Shown here: positions 42,074-52,057 of the stretch, piece by piece
How positions within the stretch are numbered: position 1 is the first letter of the stretch
Layout of the letters: every line of letters starts with the position of its first letter
Origin: Hippopus hippopus
Taxonomy: Eukaryota; Mollusca; Bivalvia; Cardiida; Cardiidae
Direction: 5' to 3'
NCBI GenBank assembly: GCA_946811185.2
Contig: OX328107.1
Coordinates: 28,107,587-28,171,586, forward strand
Length of the DNA stretch: 64,000 nt
The notes under the pieces: generated by a model
The model's database searches: none
Seen by the model: only the letters and a program-made list of their open reading frames with translations
What the model was told of the DNA's origin: nothing
Made by a program: the position numbers and the translations under genes

Positions 42074-42639
42074 TAAATCTTTACCACATAGTCATGAGTT
42101 TCAGCTATCCTGTTAGAAAGGACTTTTGAAAGCATTGTGGAAAAAGGGGAAAATGCTAGTAACCAGCATTTTCTCCTTTTCCTACGTTTTCTATCCTTTC
42201 AAAGGCATATCCCATCATTTAGCTACTTTAAATTTGTAGTATGCAAAGGCTTTCAAGAAGTTTGAGTATAGAATTTTGCGTTGTTTGGGCATGTCATATT
42301 CTTCGAAGATTCGACCTGTCTGCTATGACGCATCACCCATCTCCGGATACTTGGGAAAAGTAGGGCTTATACCAAAGCTATACCTAAGCCTGTAGGGACT
42401 GTTTTAATAAATGGCCGGTGCATAGGTTACCTGCTAGCTGATCATAACTGAATGAATCGCACCAGGTAGTGTTTTATTGAGTAAACATTTATTTTATTTT
42501 GAAATTCAAGGTATCGGTTGTCGTTCTGAAAAATTAGTCCGCTTCTGTACCCAGAATGCCCAAATTAGATAGATGTGTATTTATAGAATGCCATCTAGCG
42601 GAAGATAATGTAGAATTTTGTTGTCTGGTAGAGAGTTAA
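42074..42639 (+). mobile_element. hpA MITE interrupted by a ~320-bp insertion
   Basis: TTAAATCTTTACCACATAGTC, core GGGGAAAATGCTAGTAACCAGC. Near 42268-42289 it reads TAGAATTTTGCGTTGTTTGG, unrelated sequence follows to about 42609, then TAGAATTTTGTTGTCTGG and TAGAGAGTTAA finish the element. The repeated word could be an imperfect target duplication of the insert. Confidence 0.75.
42290..42609. other. Unidentified insertion inside hpA
   Basis: Less AT-rich sequence (CGAAGATTCGACC, CCATCTCCGGATAC, ATGCCATCTAGCGGAAG). No inverted ends or coding capacity seen. Confidence 0.5.
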
Positions 42640-42864
42640 GTCTTTACCAGACGACAAAATTTTAGTCTTGTTCATATTGAAAGCATTTGCAGATGACGAT
42701 TTCAGTGTGGCTCAACTAATGCAGTTTTTCTTTGATAGGATAGAAAACATTGTGGGAAAAGGAGAAAATGCTGGGTACCAGCATTTTCTCCTTTTCCCAC
42801 AATGTTTTCAAAGGGCTTCTTTCCCAGGGTCATTAAAAGTCGGCATTGTGTGGTAAAGGGTCAA
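42636..42864 (-). mobile_element. hpA MITE, full-length
   Basis: 229 bp, TTAAGTCTTTACCAGACGAC to TGTGTGGTAAAGGGTCAA; perfect hairpin at about 42749-42805; shares its first TTAA with the interrupted copy. Confidence 0.94.
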
Positions 42865-42882
42865 AGGGTTAAACTAATAAGG

Positions 42883-43110
42883 TTGACCCTTTCCCAAACA
42901 ATCCCTGGTTTTCACGACCCTGAAAAAGAAGCCTTTTGAAAACATCGTTGGAAAAGGAGAAAATGCTGGTAACCAGCATTTGCTCCTTTTCCCACATTCT
43001 TTTCTACCCTCCCAGAACAAATTTCAATTTCTGAGTCACATTAATTTTGTTGTCTGCAAATGCTTTCAATTTTGACCAGTCTAAAATTTTGTCGTTTGGT
43101 AAAGAGTTAA
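42883..43110 (+). mobile_element. hpA MITE, full-length
   Basis: TTGACCCTTTCCCAAACAATCC to TTTGGTAAAGAGTTAA, 228 bp. Confidence 0.93.
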
Positions 43111-43173
43111 TCATGTACTGAAATGGAAATTTCCTTTGATTGATAAAAACCCAAATCTTGTGACTGATAAGCT

Positions 43174-43790
43174 ATTTTTAGCTCCACTGGCCGAAGGCCA
43201 GCGAGCTATTGTCATGGCGTTGTGTCCGTCGTCCGTCCGTCCGTTCGTTCGTCCGTTCGTGCGTCCGTAAACTTTTTCTTTAAAAAACTTCTCCTCAGAA
43301 ACTATTGACTGGATTTTTACCAAATTTCACAGGAATGTTCCTTTGGTGGTCCTCTTTCAAATTCCTTCAAATAATTGTGTTCCATGAAGAATTCTGGTTG
43401 CCATGGCAACCAAAGTAAAAAACCTTTAAAAATCTTCTCCTCCCAAACCGCTATTTGGATAGCATTATTATTTTGCAGGAATGTTCCTTAGATACAGGTT
43501 TACAGAATTCCTTAAAAAAAAAAAGATCTGTCAAAAAACATGGCTTTTATGGGAGACTCAATTTCCTTTTATGGTATAAAGTAAAATCTTTGAAAAATTT
43601 CTTCTCTAAAACTATTCATTGGATTTCATTGTTGTTTTGCAGGTAAGTTCCTATGGTGGTTGTCTACCAAATTGTTTCTTCAGTGAGCTAAAATGCAGGA
43701 TTGAATGATAATTGTTAAAAACTTCCTTTCACCATTATACAAATATCAGGCCTGTGGAGCGATACAGGCGCTCAAGCGCCTCTAGTTAGT
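43174..43790 (+). mobile_element. HelA subfamily element, single-unit copy
   Basis: AGCTCCACTGGCCGAAGGCC start; CGTCCGTCCGTCCGTTCGTT stretch; nearly identical by eye to the duplicated element at 33065-34148; ends GGCGCTCAAGCGCC plus TCTAGTT. Confidence 0.92.
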
Positions 43791-43936
43791 GTTAAGTTCT
43801 CACAGTACCAAACAGTGTAGATCAAAGATCAGATGTTCAGTTTGAAAAACAAACCAGTAAAATTTTGATTACATCTTCTGATGAACATTTAAAGTCCACA
43901 TTATAGTCATGCTTCTTTGAGACTTGCAATCACGTT

Positions 43937-44155
43937 TTAAGGATAGGGCACCCTAATGGAATTTGTGTAAAATCGCCTTTTATTGACAAAATCGTACAGA
44001 TTCTGCTATGATTTGAGTATTCCGTAATTGATGCGGGGAAGCAGCCTCTACTGGCTGATCGATTACGGATTACCTGAGTCTTAGCCGAATCCGTACGTTT
44101 TTTCGGCGATCAAAGGCAATGTTACACGAATCCCATTAGGGTGCCCTATCCTTAA
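43937..44155. mobile_element. hpD MITE (219 bp)
   Basis: Left end TTAAGGATAGGGCACCCTAA and right end TTAGGGTGCCCTATCCTTAA are exact complements; the match extends to about 34 bp with few mismatches (TTTGTGTAA / TTACACGAA). The interior has ATTCCGTAATTGATGCGG and CGATTACGGATTACC as a second inverted pair. Confidence 0.92.
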
Positions 44156-44238
44156 TACAGGTGTATAATTGTTCATTGCAGGTAGTACTATGTCCTTTCT
44201 TTGATTTGATTCCCAAGAATCAAATGAGAACTCAACCC

Positions 44239-44433
44239 TTAAAGCACCTTTCACAGCTAACGGTGTCGTTGCGGCCAGTGTAGATCAAGATCAGGCTGCA
44301 CAAAACGTGCAGCCTGATCTTTGATTTACACTGTCCGCTTTGCTAAAACACTGTAGACAAAGGCAGCCTTGAAATTGTGGTTATTTGGGATTTCCAGATT
44401 GAAAGCATCTTTTGGGTTTATTGGGCGCTCTAA
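44239..44433. mobile_element. hpC MITE, near full length (195 bp)
   Basis: TTAAAGCACCTTTCACAGC at the left, GGGCGCTCTAA at the right; hairpin CCAGTGTAGATCAAGATCAG / CTGATCTTTGATTTACACTG. Confidence 0.85.
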
Positions 44434-44831
44434 ACATTGATATTCTTTGGTTCAGCAATCATTGTTACTTTGAAGCCTGAATGCTGTCACTTTGGCTTAT
44501 ATTGATTCAAGTCCAGTTCAAATGGTAAAATAAATTTTTTTTATCCTTTTCTGTCTTTGTTTTTTCCACCACAAGTTCATGAAAGATTTTAAAAAAAAAG
44601 CGAATGTTCCCGAAATTTTGTTGAAAAAATTTCTGACTCTCTTTATCCAATTTTATTGAAGAAAAATGGGGATGGGGGGGTGGGGGGGCGAGTCTCTTTC
44701 AAGTTGATCATTGTTTTCTGTACATTAAATCCTAAATTGTGACATTAGGGGTTGGGTAAAACATCTCATATAGAAGTGAATTTTCATTCATGGCTAGAGC
44801 TTGTAGTACTTGGGAAAATTTATGAGTAATT
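44434..44831. other. No gene recognised
   Basis: Contains a G-rich run (44672-44690) and poly-T/A tracts. Confidence 0.45.
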
Positions 44832-45055
44832 TTAACCCTTTACCACACAATCCTGAATTTTAATGATTCAGAGAAAGGAAGTTTTTTGAAAAGTGTAAAT
44901 TTAGGAGAAAATGCAGGTTACCTGTACATTTACTTCATTTCCCACAATGTTTTCTGGTCTTTCAGAAATAAATACCATCATTTGAACAACATTGAAATTG
45001 TTTTCTGCACACATTTTAAATTCAGACAGGGATAACATTTTGTCCTTTGGAGGGT
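44832..45055 (+). mobile_element. hpA MITE
   Basis: TTAACCCTTTACCACACAATCC; first hairpin arm altered (GTGTAAATTTAGGAG); right end worn at GTCCTTTGGAGGGTCAG. Confidence 0.85.
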
Positions 45056-45197
45056 CAGTTCACATCAAAATGTACAAGTAGGCAACTATCAGTAGGGTAA
45101 TTCAGACCCTCTTTGGTCTCTTGATTTTCCCATTATATAGCATGTGGTTCAGCAAGCAAGTGTCACATAGGAATCCTGTATTCTGTCCAGGACTTAC

Positions 45198-45299
45198 CAC
45201 CTCGGGGCCTCAAGATGGACATTTCCTCATCATACAATTTACTGTTATCACGCAGGTGCAACTGTACACAGAATTCTTTGACAATTTCCGAAGATTTTA
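45198..45299 (-). CDS. Candidate internal exon of an unidentified minus-strand gene
   Basis: Read on the minus strand, a TTTTTTGAACAATCAG acceptor precedes a 102-bp open stretch encoding KSSEIVKEFCVQLHLR followed by DNSKLYDEEMSILRPRG. It is then followed by a consensus donor (GTG|GTAAGT). The length is a multiple of three with a symmetric phase (two bases in, one out). Codon content and amino-acid mix look coding and match none of the repeat families here. I do not recognise the protein. It lies inside the putative first intron of BMAL1 on the opposite strand. A processed or decayed gene fragment remains possible. Confidence 0.45.
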
Positions 45300-45399
45300 C
45301 TGATTGTTCAAAAAATCATGTACAAAAAGACATGCAATGTTACATGCAGGGACACAGCTCAAGAAGATTTGTGCCTTGCTTTGTTACCATTGTATGCTA

Positions 45400-46004
45400 G
45401 TATATAATCTGCATCTTTTGTGTCAAAAAGATGTCTGTTAGTAGGCAATAATTCATAAAGACCACTGTTATGAGGGAAAAGATATGAGCCTTTACGTAAA
45501 CAGATAAAGGTCACTTACAAGAGAATTCTTGCAAAGAAGCAGACATCAGGGAACACATGTATTCAGTTCAACAAACTTATTGGAAAAACGTTCTCTCCGA
45601 CACTGGCATAATTTCCTGCTCTCTGATTGGTCAATATTTCATGATCTGTGACACTAGCATTGGCATTGAAAATGTTTAATGAAGTCATGTGACATGTTGC
45701 AAAAGACACTTGCACTTTTGATAGCGTTGGTGTTTCTTGGAATCTTCAAAATTCTTTTAACATTTTTTAAGTAACAAAACTTTGAATTTGGAGTGAATGC
45801 AAGAAAAGTGAATGTGTGACAAAATATTTAATGTGTCTTCAACAACTTTTTTTTCAATTCAAGTTAATGTTAGTGGTTTGTTCTGTTTTTTAAATAATCA
45901 AGATTTATAGATATACATGTATATTAGAGCTACAGATAATTATTTCTGGCAGTTAGTTTTCTATGTAACATGTTTTTGGCAATTATTTTTCACTTTTAAA
46001 TTTC
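45400..46004. other. No gene recognised
   Basis: AT-rich sequence between the candidate minus-strand exon and a transposon. Confidence 0.4.
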
Positions 46005-46009
46005 ATGAT

Positions 46010-46988
46010 CAGGGGTGTAAAATTCCACTCGTCCACTCATATTGACGAGTAACATTTGGCTTCGGGCAAGTAGAAAAAATGCCAAGCTTGTCCTGTTGGA
46101 CGAGTACATTTTAAAACTATTGAATTCTAAACTTGTCAAGTAAAATTCAAATTACAGGTTATTTCACTGCGAACACAAAACGAAAGTAAAACTGAAATTC
46201 CAGAGCGTCTCTTCGATCACGATACAGGATCATTCGGCATACCTCGGGTGATGGGAGCCATCAAATCCCTCGGCTGTATCTGATGGATTGATATGCACCA
46301 GGTCGGTACATACCCAGAAATACGCTGGTTTACCGTTCTGAAAATTGTAAGGCTCCTCTTACAAAAGAAAACTTGAGTTTCAATTTTCTTTCGAAATCGT
46401 TCTAACTATATTTCAGTTTAGTTGACAAACAGTTCTTACATTCATTACATAATGTGGTTTATCAATTCCCATTGAAGTTTTCACCGACAGATAAACAGAT
46501 GTGAATAACTTCATCAAGGTTGTGTATGTCGTTGCTAAACGACTGACTGTGGCGCGCCATGTATAAGATCACGCGATTCGCAGTTCAAATGGAAACGACC
46601 GTTATATGGACGCGGTTATAGATGTAGGTACGGAATCGGCCGAGTTGTGAGGAGTGGATACAGGATGTTTATGTTTATTACGCATGCGCATCTGTAAAGT
46701 GCTTGACGGGTTTTCTGTTCACGGCGTCGGTTAGAGTAGTATACCTGTACGATCTATGTTACAATTCCTATATTGTTTGATCGGGACAGGTTTACCAGTC
46801 AAGCCACCGGAAAAAAATAAGTATTGAATACCGTCTACTTTGTTTATATCGACACCGTAGTATATGCAGTAGAAATGGTCATTCAAGTCCGCAAGTTTGG
46901 ACAAGTGATAGTATCATAAGGACGAGTAACTTTTTCTACCCACTCGTCCTACAGGACAAGTAGACAAAGAAAAAATTTTACACCCCTG
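46010..46988. mobile_element. CAGGG-ended element, CpG-richer interior, 5-bp target duplication
   Basis: CAGGGGTGTAAAATT and its complement AATTTTACACCCCTG bound 979 bp; ATGAT duplicates at 46005-46009 and 46989-46993. Subterminal ACTCGTCC, GGACGAGT and CTTGTCCTGT words recur in both arms. The interior has more CpG (GTGGCGCGCC, ATGGACGCGG, CACGGCGTCGG) than its flanks and no long frame. Confidence 0.87.
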
Positions 46989-46993
46989 ATGAT

Positions 46994-47537
46994 CAGTTAG
47001 TTTTCTGATTTTCAAAAAATGTTCATATTTTTGACACACTGTTTGAATTTTCAGAGACAATGAGAAAGTAAATGTTTCTGAATGTTAGCGGTAAAATCCA
47101 AAGTTGTTTTTTGTAGGTTAACACTGCACATTCATATTTGTCCATAAGGAAAAGATGGCAATCAAGATTTCAGTGTTCCTTCTTTCCTTTGCCATTTAGA
47201 ATGACAAGGTTTGATTTTGTATTAGTTTTTCTCAAAAGTCAATGAGTAAAACTGAAAGAAAGGGAAAGCTTACCTATAGCTCTGCATATATACTTTTTTG
47301 TGCTTGAATTCTACTTTGTTAAAGAATGAAATTACCAAAACCAAGTTAAGTCCTTCAAAAATAAAGAACTACTTTAGTAAAATCTGTGCATAGCTAAAGA
47401 AGATGCATTGTCTGATTCTCTATTTTGCAATCCATCTTCTCTGAACAGCTTTTTGGAAGAATGGAAATACAGTTTGAATATAAAGATGAACAGTAAAGAA
47501 AAATTAGAAAAATATGTTGCATGAATATGTGTGTTAG
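46994..47537. other. No recognisable feature
   Basis: AT-rich. On the minus strand this would follow the candidate exon; I see no obvious polyadenylation signal close to it. Confidence 0.4.
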
Positions 47538-47707
47538 TTATTTTCTGATTTTTTTCCCCTGGTGCAGCTTGTGTTCTATGCTTATTTCTATTCTTCTCAT
47601 GGCACGCTTGTCATTTTGCCCTTGAACAACCTTCCAGTCTGTCATAACTAAGTCAGATATCCTCTCGTAGTCCTGTACTATGTAGTCTAGGCAGTTGTTG
47701 GACTCCT
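47538..47707 (-). CDS. Candidate coding exon (possibly terminal or decayed), minus strand
   Basis: On the minus strand a good acceptor (TTGTAACCTGTCCTCTTACAG) is followed by about 55 open codons encoding ESNNCLDYIVQDYERISD, then LVMTDWKVVQGQNDKRAMRR and IEISIEHKLHQ, ending at a TAA at 47538-47540. The sequence looks like a real charged, helical protein segment. No consensus donor is evident before the stop, so it may be a last exon, an exon with a weak donor, or a pseudogene piece. It lies upstream, in minus-strand order, of the candidate exon at 45198-45299, so the two may belong to one gene. I do not recognise the family. Confidence 0.4.
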
Positions 47708-47819
47708 CTGTAAGAGGACAGGTTACAAATCCATTCTAGTCCAACTAACAATTGGTCCATGGTCCACTGACAGTACCTTGCAATGATTTTAGATGGTGGA
47801 ATGCATATGCTAGATCACT

Positions 47820-48190
47820 ATAGTTTATAGCTACCATGGTGATGATGGTTTGCTGACCCCTAAATGTATTCTGCAGAATGGTGCAAAGCTTTGAACATCA
47901 GATCTAAAAATGTCATTCTTGGAAAGTAAAGTTATTCTTTTGGTGATAGTGTCAGCTTATAAATGTAATCAAACAAATGACAGATCATTAGCAATGATAA
48001 CGTAATGGATAAATAAAATTGCCATGGAAACAGTAAAAACTTTGAACAACTCATATTTAAAATGGTGATTCTTCAAAATCTATTACCTTGGTGAAAGTGT
48101 TTCTTGAGACATATTCAAACCATGGATGTGTCATTTACAATGGAGAAATAATGGATTTAAAATATCACCATGGAAACAGTGTGTTTTAGG
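47820..48190. repeat. Diverged 150-bp tandem repeat
   Basis: CTTTGAACA...AAAATG...ATTCTT and TTGGTGATAGTGTC / TTGGTGAAAGTGTT recur 150 bp apart (47889 and 48039); CCATGGAAACAG closes each unit. Confidence 0.6.
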
Positions 48191-48351
48191 GTCAAGTTCA
48201 TGTGATGTGACAAGAACAAAATGCAGTAATGGTTGAGGAATATTTCTGTGCAGGTAGAAATGATGGTTTTGACATCAGTTAACCATATTAGAGTGTCATA
48301 GTAGATAGAAGTAGACAGTCAATCAATAAAAAAGAACAAAGATCATGCAAT

Positions 48352-48490
48352 CTAACTTTTTACCAAACAACCAAATTTAGACTTATCCAATTTGTAAGCA
48401 TTTCCAGATGACATGTAATTAGGTCAGGTTGAAACGATGGGATTTGTCCTTGGGGGCGTTAAAACTTGGGATTGTGTGGTAAAGGGTTAA
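48352..48490 (-). mobile_element. hpA MITE lacking the hairpin core
   Basis: CTAACTTTTTACCAAACAACC to TGTGTGGTAAAGGGTTAA; GATTTGTCCTTGGGGGCG joins the two halves with the hairpin gone. Confidence 0.85.
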
Positions 48491-48705
48491 TTCTTTACCA
48501 CACAATCCTTTGTTTAAACAATCCCATGGAAGAAGGCGCTTGAGAACATTGTGGGAAAAGGAGAAAATGCTGGTTACCAGCATTTTCTCCTTTACCAGCA
48601 ATGTTTTTCTGCTGGTTCAAAGACAATTAAATTTTGGTGTTTGGCCACATTTTATATTTTGACTACAAATGCTTTCAAATCCGATGAATCTTAAATTTGT
48701 CCTAC
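48487..48705 (+). mobile_element. hpA MITE sharing TTAA with previous
   Basis: TTAATTCTTTACCACACAATCC, full hairpin, right end decayed at TTTGTCCTACTTTATTTG. Confidence 0.86.
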
Positions 48706-48922
48706 TTTATTTGTCCTAATGGCTCAAATAACTTTTACTTTAGAACTGATATAGGTATAGTTACGAATAGGTGGAGAAGGTTATTATCATTGATGATAGA
48801 ATAGAATTTATTGCGGTGCCATTTATCGTTGAAGACCAAAGTTGCTGATTGGCTTGGACCAAATATTTAAACCAATATCCCAAATTAGTTGTGACATGAA
48901 AAATAGTCATTAACTCTTTTTG

Positions 48923-49154
48923 TTAACGCTTTACAACACAATTCTGAGTTTTTACAACCCTGAAGATGGCCTTTGAAAACAATGTGGGAAAAGGAGAAAA
49001 TGCTGGTAACCAGCATTTTCTTCGTTTCTCACAATGTTTTCTACTCTATCGAATACAGACGTTATCATTATCATTTAAACCTCATTTGATATGTCGTCTG
49101 CCAATGCTTTCAATTTGGCCCAGTCCAAAATTTTCTGGCATGGTAAAGAGTTAA
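48923..49154 (+). mobile_element. hpA MITE, full-length
   Basis: TTAACGCTTTACAACACAATTC to CATGGTAAAGAGTTAA; hairpin with CTTCGTTTCTCAC in the second arm. Confidence 0.92.
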
Positions 49155-49225
49155 ATTTTGTTACAATAATTTCAAAACTGGTCTGCTTCACAAGACAAAA
49201 ATATTATTTGTAGGAGGTTTAGAGA

Positions 49226-49297
49226 TATACAAACTCTCTACCAGACGACAAAATTTTAGATTCATCCATTTTGAAAACATCAGCAGACAACCTTACC
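49226..49297 (-). mobile_element. hpA left-half fragment
   Basis: CTCTCTACCAGACGACAAAA and ACATCAGCAGACAACC, directly before another minus copy. Confidence 0.6.
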
Positions 49298-49530
49298 TGT
49301 GACCAAATAACAAAAATATAGACTTGTCCAAATTTCCAAATTGAAAGCATTTGCAGATGACTAATGAAATGTGACTTAAAGGATAGAATTGGTCTTTGAT
49401 AGATTAGAAAACACTGTGAGAAAAGTTTTAAAAAAGGCTAGTGCCAGCATTTTTTTCTTTTATTACAATGTTTTCAAAAGCCCTGTTCCTCTGGGTGGTT
49501 TAAACTCGGGATTGTTTGGTAAAGGGTTAA
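49298..49530 (-). mobile_element. hpA MITE
   Basis: TACCTGTGACCAAATAACAAA to GATTGTTTGGTAAAGGGTTAA; core damaged (GTTTTAAAAAAGGC). Confidence 0.85.
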
Positions 49531-49744
49531 CTCTGTGACAAACCATAAGAATTTAAAGTTGTCCAAATTGAAAGCATTTATAGACAACAATATAGTTGCA
49601 TCTGGAATTTAATGCATGTGGGCTGTGAAAGGGTAGAAAATATTGTAGGAAAAGGAGAAAATGTTGCGTACCAGCATTTTCTTCTTTTCCTACAATGTTT
49701 TCAAAAGCTGTCGTTAAAACCCGGGATAGTTTGGTAAAGGGTAA
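49527..49744 (-). mobile_element. hpA MITE sharing TTAA with previous
   Basis: TTAACTCTGTGACAAACC to TTTGGTAAAGGGTAAA. Hairpin arms TTGTAGGAAAAGG and CTTTTCCTACAA both differ from the family GTGGG/CCCAC in a compensating way. Confidence 0.9.
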
Positions 49745-49992
49745 AGGGAGTGTAAGACCCACCCCTCGTGCATGTCAGATAATTATAGTTAAGCTTCTGG
49801 AACAGGTTTACGAGTGTCGAGTGTCGCTATTCTGGGATTGCTCGTGCAGTAGGTGGAAGAAGCAGTCTTCTATTTTTAGTCATAATTGACACTTTTTCTA
49901 TTTGCACAGACTTACTGGACTTTGAAGAATCACTGTTGTGTACAGCTCTTTGAAAATCAGTAGAGTAAATCAAAGAATTGCTCATCATGCAT

Positions 49993-50210
49993 CTTCTAGG
50001 GGTCCTAGATGCAGGCACAGTGGTAAAATTTAGGACTTGTAACCAGGAGGCCATAGGTACAAGCCTCTCTGGAAGCACTTGCTTTTTTGTTTGAAATGTG
50101 TTTGGGCAATATATAAACCCAGGACTTACATGAGATAGTGAGCTGTGGATGGGATGTGACTGAAATAATGCTGAAAGCAGCGTAAAACACTGTGCAATCA
50201 ATTCTCTGAT
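49993..50210 (+). mobile_element. tRNA-derived SINE type 2
   Basis: TAGATGCAGGCACAGTGG, TAGGACTTGTAACCAGGAGG, CAAGCCTCTCTGGAAGC, tail GACTGAAATAATGCTGAAAG and CAATCAATTC. Confidence 0.72.
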
Positions 50211-50309
50211 GTATGAAAGCAATCAAGAGTAGGAATGCAATTAAGAATAGTTTGTGAAACTGGCACCTAGATGGAACTTGATCGACAGTTCTTGTACGAG
50301 TATAAAGAA

Positions 50310-50396
50310 TTGCCTCATTTAAGCCATGTTCATATTGTCTTCTGCAAATGCTTATAATTTGACAAGGCTACATTTTTGTCACGTGGTAAAGGGCTA
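50310..50396 (+). mobile_element. hpA right-half fragment
   Basis: TTGTCTTCTGCAAATGCTTATAA then CACGTGGTAAAGGGCTAA. Confidence 0.65.
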
Positions 50397-50402
50397 AAGA
50401 TA

Positions 50403-50606
50403 TTAGCTCTTTACCAAACTACAGGAAGTTTTATTTTGAACAGATTGATAGCATGTGGAGACAAATTAAATGTGTCTCAAATGATGAAATTTGTCTTTGA
50501 AAGGGTATAAACAAGGCATTTTACCAGCATTTTCTCCTTTTCACATAATGTTTTCAAAAGTCATTTTCAGGTTCGATAAAAGTTAGGGTTATCTGATAAA
50601 GGGTTC
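50403..50606 (-). mobile_element. hpA MITE
   Basis: TTAGCTCTTTACCAAACTACAGG to TCTGATAAAGGGTTCAA; only the second hairpin arm survives. Confidence 0.82.
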
Positions 50607-50696
50607 AAGGAAAGAAGAAATTAGGAGTTAAACTGTAACATTTAGTAAATTCTTCTTCTCTGAAACCTTTACCTCTGATAATCTGATGCCCTGATA

Positions 50697-50777
50697 CCCA
50701 TTTTCTCCTTTTCCCATGTTTTCAAAGGACTTTTTCCCTAGGGACTGTAAAACCAGGATTGTGTGGTATAGGGTTAA
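50697..50777 (-). mobile_element. hpA second-half fragment
   Basis: CATTTTCTCCTTTTCCCATG to GATTGTGTGGTATAGGGTTAA. Confidence 0.7.
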
Positions 50778-50999
50778 GTCTTTACCAGATAAAAATAGTA
50801 CAATACCAGATAAAAATACTAGACTTGTCCATTTTGAGAGTTCATCTTGAAAGTATTTGAAGATAACAAATTGAATGTTGCTAAGATGACATATGGGAAT
50901 TGTCAAAAGTATACAAAATGTCTGAGAATCCTTTTTTTTTTCCAAACGCCTACTTCCTCAGGGACTGCTAAAAGCCATGTATGTCTGGTTGCGGGTTAA
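50774..50999 (-). mobile_element. hpA MITE, hairpin replaced
   Basis: TTAAGTCTTTACCAGATAAAAA with a local AATA-CAGATAAAAATAC duplication; AAACGCCTACTTCCTCAGGG and TCTGGTTGCGGGTTAA at the right; shares its first TTAA with the fragment before it. Confidence 0.75.
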
Positions 51000-51282
51000 A
51001 GTTTGAGGGTTAAGGTTCCTTGGTTAAGGTTAAGAGTGGGTGAAATCACAGTAAATCAATGGAATTCAATTAATTACAAATCTTGTCTTGTTAGGGTGTG
51101 ATCCTCCAGGATTTTCTGGATCACACAGTGTGCATGAATCTGTTGTAATGAAAGTACTTATTCTAATTACCTTGCTGTCACAGTATAACCTTTTCTTGTG
51201 TGTCATACTGTTGTTTACACCACCCACCCTCTAGAAGCAATACTTTTATTTCCAACCATTTCCTCCACTTGTTTTTCTCTCG
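51000..51282. other. No gene recognised; one small hairpin
   Basis: GTGTGATCCTCCAGG with TCTGGATCACAC (51096-51126) forms a short imperfect stem; nothing else supported. Confidence 0.45.
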
Positions 51283-51448
51283 GCTGAATTTCTGTCTTGA
51301 GACAGGATTCATTCCCCTCTCACTGATGCTCAGTCTTTCGAGATGCTATGTGGAAAAGCAGCCAGTGGCTTGGAAATAACGTTGGTTGAAGTACTTATAA
51401 AAGAAACTCCAGGAAAGCATGGATAGTATAACTGAATTAATGTTAAAA
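51283..51448 (+). mobile_element. SINE body, 5' truncated
   Basis: GAGACAGGATTCATTCCCCTC, AAAAGCAGCCAGTGGCTTGG, AAACTCCAGGAAAGCATGG and TATAACTGAATTAATG match the SINE at 8944-9263. Confidence 0.75.
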
Positions 51449-51456
51449 ATCTGTCT

Positions 51457-51635
51457 GTAACTCTTTACCAAATTAACAAAAAATATTTAGACCAGACCAA
51501 GCTGAAAGCATTTTCAGATGGCAAATTAAATGTGGAACAAATTATTGGATTTGGAGCAGATTGAGTAGAAAACATTGTGGAAAAAGGAGAAAATGCTGGT
51601 TACCAGTATTTTCTCCTTTTCCTACAGTTTTCTAT
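51457..51635 (-). mobile_element. hpA MITE, right half lost
   Basis: GTAACTCTTTACCAAATTAAC through a complete hairpin to CCTACAGTTTTC. Confidence 0.82.
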
Positions 51636-51824
51636 TAATTTGTATCAAATGACAAAATATTTTACTCATCCAAATTGACAACTTATGTTGATAATAAGGT
51701 AAATATGGCTCAAAAGATGGACATGTCTGTAAGTGTGTAGAAAACATTGCTGGAAATGTTGCTTTGTTTTCAAAAGCATTTTTGGGGGGTTATTAAAACT
51801 CTGGATTGTGTGGTAAAGGGTTAA
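51636..51824 (-). mobile_element. hpA MITE, hairpin lost
   Basis: AATTTGTATCAAATGACAAAA to TGTGTGGTAAAGGGTTAA; core reduced to GCTGGAAATGTTGC. Confidence 0.78.
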
Positions 51825-51915
51825 CCTTTCCCAAACAAAATATTGGACACTTTTGATTTAAATTCTGATCATTTCTTACTCGCATAATTATAGGTAAGCG
51901 CTACATCTGTATTAT

Positions 51916-52057
51916 TATACCCCCACAAAACGAATGTTTTCGGGGGTATACTGGAATCAGCCTGTCTGTCCGTGTGTCCATCTGTGTACAAATAACTGCC
52001 TGTTTCTGTCAAAGCGCTGGCAGGGGTATTAAGTCACATTCAGTGACAGCTCTAGTT
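51916..52057 (+). mobile_element. HelD short Helentron-like element
   Basis: 5' hairpin TATACCCCCACAAAACG with its partner TGTTTTCGGGGGTATA; CTGTCTGTCCGTGTGTCC stretch; 3' hairpin GTCACATTCAGTGAC then AGC and TCTAGTT. About 142 bp with no internal units. Confidence 0.8.

Noticed and set aside
33332..43646. Three nearly identical 63-codon frames (33332, 33816, 43455) beginning MDSIIILQECSLD
   Set aside because: They fall inside HelA units and repeat because the unit repeats; a poly-A tract encodes the KKK run and there is no gene context.
49827..50222. Minus-strand 131-codon frame, and a plus-strand acceptor at 49910
   Set aside because: Most of the frame runs through a SINE. The plus-strand stretch after the good acceptor gives a stop codon in the phase needed for BMAL1.
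51096..51126. Possible microRNA precursor
   Set aside because: The stem is too short and has bulges; no flanking features support it.
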